From: Blasia pusilla
Lineage: Eukaryota > Marchantiophyta > Marchantiopsida > Blasiales
Direction: 5' to 3'
NCBI GenBank assembly: GCA_050084515.1
Contig: CM114274.1
Location: forward strand, 2,914,001-2,978,000
Length of the DNA stretch: 64,000 nt
This document shows positions 60,030 to 64,000 of this stretch, in pieces. The notes beneath the pieces were generated by a model, which worked only from the letters and a program-made list of their open reading frames with translations, was not told the DNA's origin and did not search any database. A program made the translations under genes and the position numbers. The stretch's first letter is position 1. Every line of letters begins with the position of its first letter.

Positions 60030-62497
60030 TAAGAATAATTGTTTATTAAGCTGTGGGCACTAACTAGTGGATGTTTATGAACAGTACTTTTCATCATATA
60101 TGAATGTATTATTTCATAATTTTCTTCATTTGTTATGAAAAATAATTCACTTGATAACGATGAATATCTTGTTTTTGAGTGTGGAGTCTTGTAATAGAAT
60201 GATGGGAGGTCTCATGCCGTCTAGTATTAATCTTTTTTAAGTGATATTAAGGAAGAGAGTTCTAGATTTGAAATCATCATATATTATACTAGTATTACCT
60301 TGGCCGTCCATGGGGTGATGGTGTTTAGAGCACCACAATATCTGCTGCTCATGTTCTCAAGCCACCCACAAAGTCTTGGCAAGTTCTGATGCAAATAGCT
60401 GTAAAGTCTTCCATAAACGAACGTACCTGATTTCTGTATGCCTTGAGCACTTCAAAACCCTGGTCCTTGGCTTGCTTCAGTACATGATACCACAAAGACT
60501 GCGCCATGTTTCATTAGATCCACTCGAAGAAATCCATAAACTACACAACCTGGAAGCTAAACAAGGGACAACCACTCAGCTAGATTGACCTATTTTGCCA
60601 ACAAAGACACTTGCAAATCTGGTGCGGGTGGAGGCACATGTACTAAGAACGTATCATGACAAATAACCACAACCTTCTGGAATGCATGACCTAAACCTGA
60701 AAACCATTCACATGTCAACCTTCCAACTACCTTGTACTACTGTACTACTTTGTCAACAAATTATGAGGTTTACAAGAGAGAATATATACACACTCTATCG
60801 TGACAAGATTTACAAAAGGCTGGAAGCCACTCACATGACAACCACTCATTCTATTGGACTGGTTTACCCTGCAAAGAAAATTTTGGAAGCTGGCACCCAT
60901 GAAAATGAGTAATGATGTATTCTCGTGAGAATTGCTTACAACCTACTGGAATACATAAACTGAAAAAACCTTGAGGCCATTCACATGACAACCTGTAAGT
61001 TACTTTTACATGCCAACCACTCAGCTTGAGCTGGTTCCAGCGAAAATGAGTCTCAAGGATAGAATATCGTGACAACTATGTACAACAGCCTAATTCTGTA
61101 CAGTATGAAAGTCCATACACCAGACCTCTCATGTTCTCATTTTCTCTGGTTTGTTTTTTGTAAGCTGTAGAATATTCCAAACGTAAAACAAATAGTATAA
61201 GGAGGCTCGGTCTTTCCCACTCCTTCAGCACCCATCCCAGTCACCAGTACCATCCAACCAGGGCTATATATGATTTCAAGGCTATGAAACTTTCTGAGTA
61301 CCGTCCGTTACCTGCAATTTTTTCAAAAATCAAGTAAAGAAATAAGTGCTCATGGCCCATGGAAATTTTGGTGACATCTTAGATTTGAATTATACTATGT
61401 ATGTTTCACCTAAGTAAATCTAGCGCAACGAACACCCTCATTTCAAACTTATTACTCAAGGCAAACAAGTGTGATCTCCGAGTTGCAGTGTTACCAGGAA
61501 AGTGAATGAACAAAGACAATCACAGAATACCGAAAGAACAACATTGTGTTGTAGCGCTCGCTGCATTATAGAGCAGGAAAGTTTCGACCACAGTCTTTTA
61601 TGATGCCAACATCCAGAGAAGGGAACAAAACAAAGACTGGACTCATCCAAGACCAGGTCCCAACACTTTCCCAGACTTCATCAGCTCCTGCAGTGGTTAT
61701 GGCATGAAGGATAAGAAGCACACTACGATCCAAATCATATATGACTGTTAGCCATCAGGACGCATCGGAGTGGTGTCTAATATTTCTGTGGTTGAGTGAT
61801 AGAATCGTGACCGTATCAGACACCTTTGACCTGAAGCACAACTCCCAATCCTACGAGCTCACTGATGACAAATTTCAAAACGAACTGCCGAGACAGGCAA
61901 GTCTGTATGACAACAGAAGACTGTGTCATGACGTGATCTCGTCTGGTCACGGAATCAATAGCTTAGTACCGTCCTGATTGAAACTTGTAAACACTCTAAT
62001 CAAACTTCCATATAGAATTTCTGCCGGTGAACTACAAATTATCGACTAAACATTCTAGCTCACATCTGAGATATTGTGTCATCAGTCGTACTTCCTTCCC
62101 CTGGCCCATCTCCAAGGCACCGTACTAAAGGCTTCAAATACTAGCAATGGTTGAACGATTTTGCATAAATTCAATTCACACCGAGTTGATGGCAACAGAG
62201 ACATTCACTGCTATTACCCATACACTCTTAACCGATACATTGAAGAGTCCGCGAGTCTTACATGATGAGGTTCGCGATGTTGTTCGATCGATCGTGTAGC
62301 TTCCACAGACACGTCGGACCTCGTACATTGTGGGCCTGGCGAAGTCGCAAGACAGTAGAGCTTTTCCTTCGCTGAATAAAAGGCATCACCCACCACCTTT
62401 CCCCTTGCTCTCGATCCATCTAGATTTCGTGCTCTCCAACAAACTGCAGAGACCTCCATCTCCTGAAAGTGCTCCCAAAGCGTGACATGTCCGCGTC
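60030..62497. other. no gene recognised; imperfect ~290-bp repeats at 60.6-61.1 kb
   Basis: Between about 60610 and 61075 phrases such as CATTCACATG.CAACCT and CTTCTGGAATGCAT / CTACTGGAATACAT recur, suggesting a decayed tandem duplication. No open frame with a recognisable domain. The end nearest 62497 should include the 3' untranslated region of the next gene. Confidence 0.35.
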
Positions 62498-62992
62498 TCA
62501 AGTTTCTTGTTTCTTGTCGTCCGTTCCCGACGACACAGGATTCTCTCCTTTCACTAACCAGCCAATGGCGTAGAAAGACAAGCCAGCAAGAATTGCAGTC
62601 CCCCAAGCATGGGCGTACCAGCGGCTGTAAAGTCGAGTGGCATAACTCCACTGCTCCCTGAGAGTTACGGGATCGGGATTGACCGTCTCTGGCGGATTCA
62701 CGGGAGGCGGAAGAGGGTGCGGGGGAATTTTAGGTTGAGGACGAGAAGATTGCGGAGCGGAAGAAGAAGCGAGCGCAACTCCGACGGTGGAAGCTCCAAA
62801 TCTGACACCTAATCGAGAGGGCAAGGCAGCAGCCGAGCACTTAAACGCAGAGGAGACCAATGGCACACCGGAACCCGATGAAAACACACGTCTAGATCTC
62901 CAGCCCAAATTCAAATCCGAGATCAGACACCGAAACTCCGAGGCATCGAAACCGCGCCTCTCACAATACGATTTCCACAAGTCACCAGCCAT
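62498..62992 (-). CDS. small proline-rich protein with one C-terminal membrane span, likely organelle-targeted
   Basis: 164 residues from ATG at 62992. The N-terminus is Arg/Ser/Ala-rich with few acidic residues, compatible with a mitochondrial or plastid presequence. A proline-rich linker covers about 84-107 (PQPKIPPHPLPPPVNPPE). A conserved-looking block TLREQWSYATRLYSRWYAHAWG leads into one hydrophobic span (about 128-147, GTAILAGLSFYAIGWLV) and a short polar tail. I do not recognise the family with certainty, but composition and the aromatic block argue for a real gene. Function unknown. Single exon, no overlap with neighbours. Confidence 0.6.
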   Translation of the reverse strand: MAGDLWKSYCERRGFDASEFRCLISDLNLGWRSRRVFSSGSGVPLVSSAFKCSAAALPSRLGVRFGASTVGVALASSSAPQSSRPQPKIPPHPLPPPVNPPETVNPDPVTLREQWSYATRLYSRWYAHAWGTAILAGLSFYAIGWLVKGENPVSSGTDDKKQET

Positions 62993-64000
62993 ACCGACTC
63001 AAAACAACTTGAGGATCCGAATCCGATCAGCCTCGCCCTTCCCTAAATGCCCCGTGATCGCAGAATACGCAGGCTTCGGATGGCTCGCGGAGAAGAGAAA
63101 GGAAATGGATGCAGCAGCAAACGGCAGTGCGGAGCATCCTCAGCTTCAAAGGAGTGTGGCACATTCAAAGCAGGCATGGCAGCAACGGGGCGTGTCACAA
63201 CAGATCCGTATATTCCGTACAGTTGCCACGTATGGAATGGTGGATAAGCTCCGTAGATACTAGGCTTCGACCGATACGAAGAGAGGACAATTTTCTTCAT
63301 AGAAAAGTCATCTATTTATATGTTTCATGTATATTATTATTTATATTATTATTATTAGAGAGTGTTTTCTTCATTTGCAAACACTTTTTTTTGGACATGT
63401 GGTAATAGGCACGAAAAAGGTATTGTGTTTAGCACTATTATTACCTTCACTCCCCTGCATGGCATGGGCTTTCCACTACTAATTTGTATGAGAAATGAAA
63501 AGAATAAGGATGACTATGTGGGAAATACAAGGAGGGCTATTCGAAGAGCAAGGACTAAGGTAAGGTGAGGGGTAAGGAAAAGGGGGAACCCCCTAAAACC
63601 TAATCTCACCAACTACTACAACAAACAAAACTACACCTAAATGAATGTGGTAACCACTAAAAAGGCCTTTATTAATGGCATCTCCCACAATTTGAGCTTG
63701 CATAAAAAGCTTATTGGCTTAAGCACGATTAGACCTATTTTCTACATAAGTAGAGTTAAGTAGCTAAAGACAACCCATTTCTTGAGTGGAGAAGATCAAA
63801 GCAATCAATGAGGAAAGTGTCAAACCTCTCCCCCATAAACCCCAACATCTCTATCGCTAGTGAAACGAATCCATGTCCTTTATAAAGTTGAGTCTTCTTT
63901 ATCCATCTTTTCGAACTGCAATGGAACGAAGAGTACTCTGTGGCTTCTCGTGGAAGATCGGAGATCGAGCCCAATTGGTCAATGATTATCTATTGATGCA
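62993..64000. other. upstream flank of the small membrane protein gene, then no gene
   Basis: 62993-63300 is GC-balanced and may hold the leader and promoter. The open frames there are opposite or upstream shadows. Beyond 63300 the DNA is AT-rich with no recognisable feature. Confidence 0.4.

Noticed and set aside
62787-63263. 158-residue plus-strand open frame
   Set aside because: Antisense to the start of the small membrane protein gene and its leader; no domain.

Overview
This window looks like nuclear DNA of a green plant. The clearly host-type genes are an MRS2-type magnesium transporter (1.9-5.1 kb), the chloroplast calcium-sensing protein CAS (31.8-33.4 kb), eIF1A (53.3-53.7 kb), a tRNA-Gln(CUG) (47.6 kb) and a small proline-rich single-membrane-span protein (62.5-63.0 kb). 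The remainder is mostly nested and decayed mobile DNA. The repeat types (a Ty3/gypsy element carrying a DNA methyltransferase, an R2-like element with a restriction-like endonuclease) make me lean to a bryophyte or other early-diverging land plant. That is inference; I cannot name the species.

Layout. 0-6.3 kb: MRS2 gene and its flanks. 7.3-17.8 kb: Ty3/gypsy-like element I (+). 17.9-18.2 kb: a tandem array of short palindromes. 18-31 kb: AT-rich, gene-poor DNA with a solo LTR, microsatellites, a terminal-repeat remnant and two tandem PIF/Harbinger-like remnants. 31-33.4 kb: CAS. 36.2-46.6 kb: element II (-), a relative of element I. 47.6 kb: tRNA-Gln. 48.2-49.8 kb: a broken RtcB-like gene. 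53.3-53.7 kb: eIF1A. 55.7-59.3 kb: an R2-like non-LTR element. 62.5-63.0 kb: the small membrane protein.

The most interesting system is the pair of related retroelements I and II. Their inferred polyprotein order is Gag with two zinc knuckles, aspartic protease, C5-cytosine DNA methyltransferase, reverse transcriptase, RNase H, DDE integrase and a C-terminal PHD finger. Such an element would carry both a writer of DNA methylation and a probable reader of histone tails. Both copies also have the terminal layout A1 - internal - B1 - A2 - B2 (split direct repeats), with a purine tract just before B1 and a 2-bp spacer between B1 and A2, instead of two equal LTRs. In element I the catalytic half of the methyltransferase is replaced by a 303-bp piece that is nearly identical to part of the RtcB-like gene at 48.4-48.7 kb. 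Each element is also interrupted by a 1027-bp solo LTR of another family. Both are inactive copies with frame breaks, stop codons and altered YxDD motifs.

Limits: everything was read by eye from the sequence and translations. Exon junctions were chosen by GT/AG signals and family motifs, and repeat edges without a target-site duplication are approximate. No database search was run.
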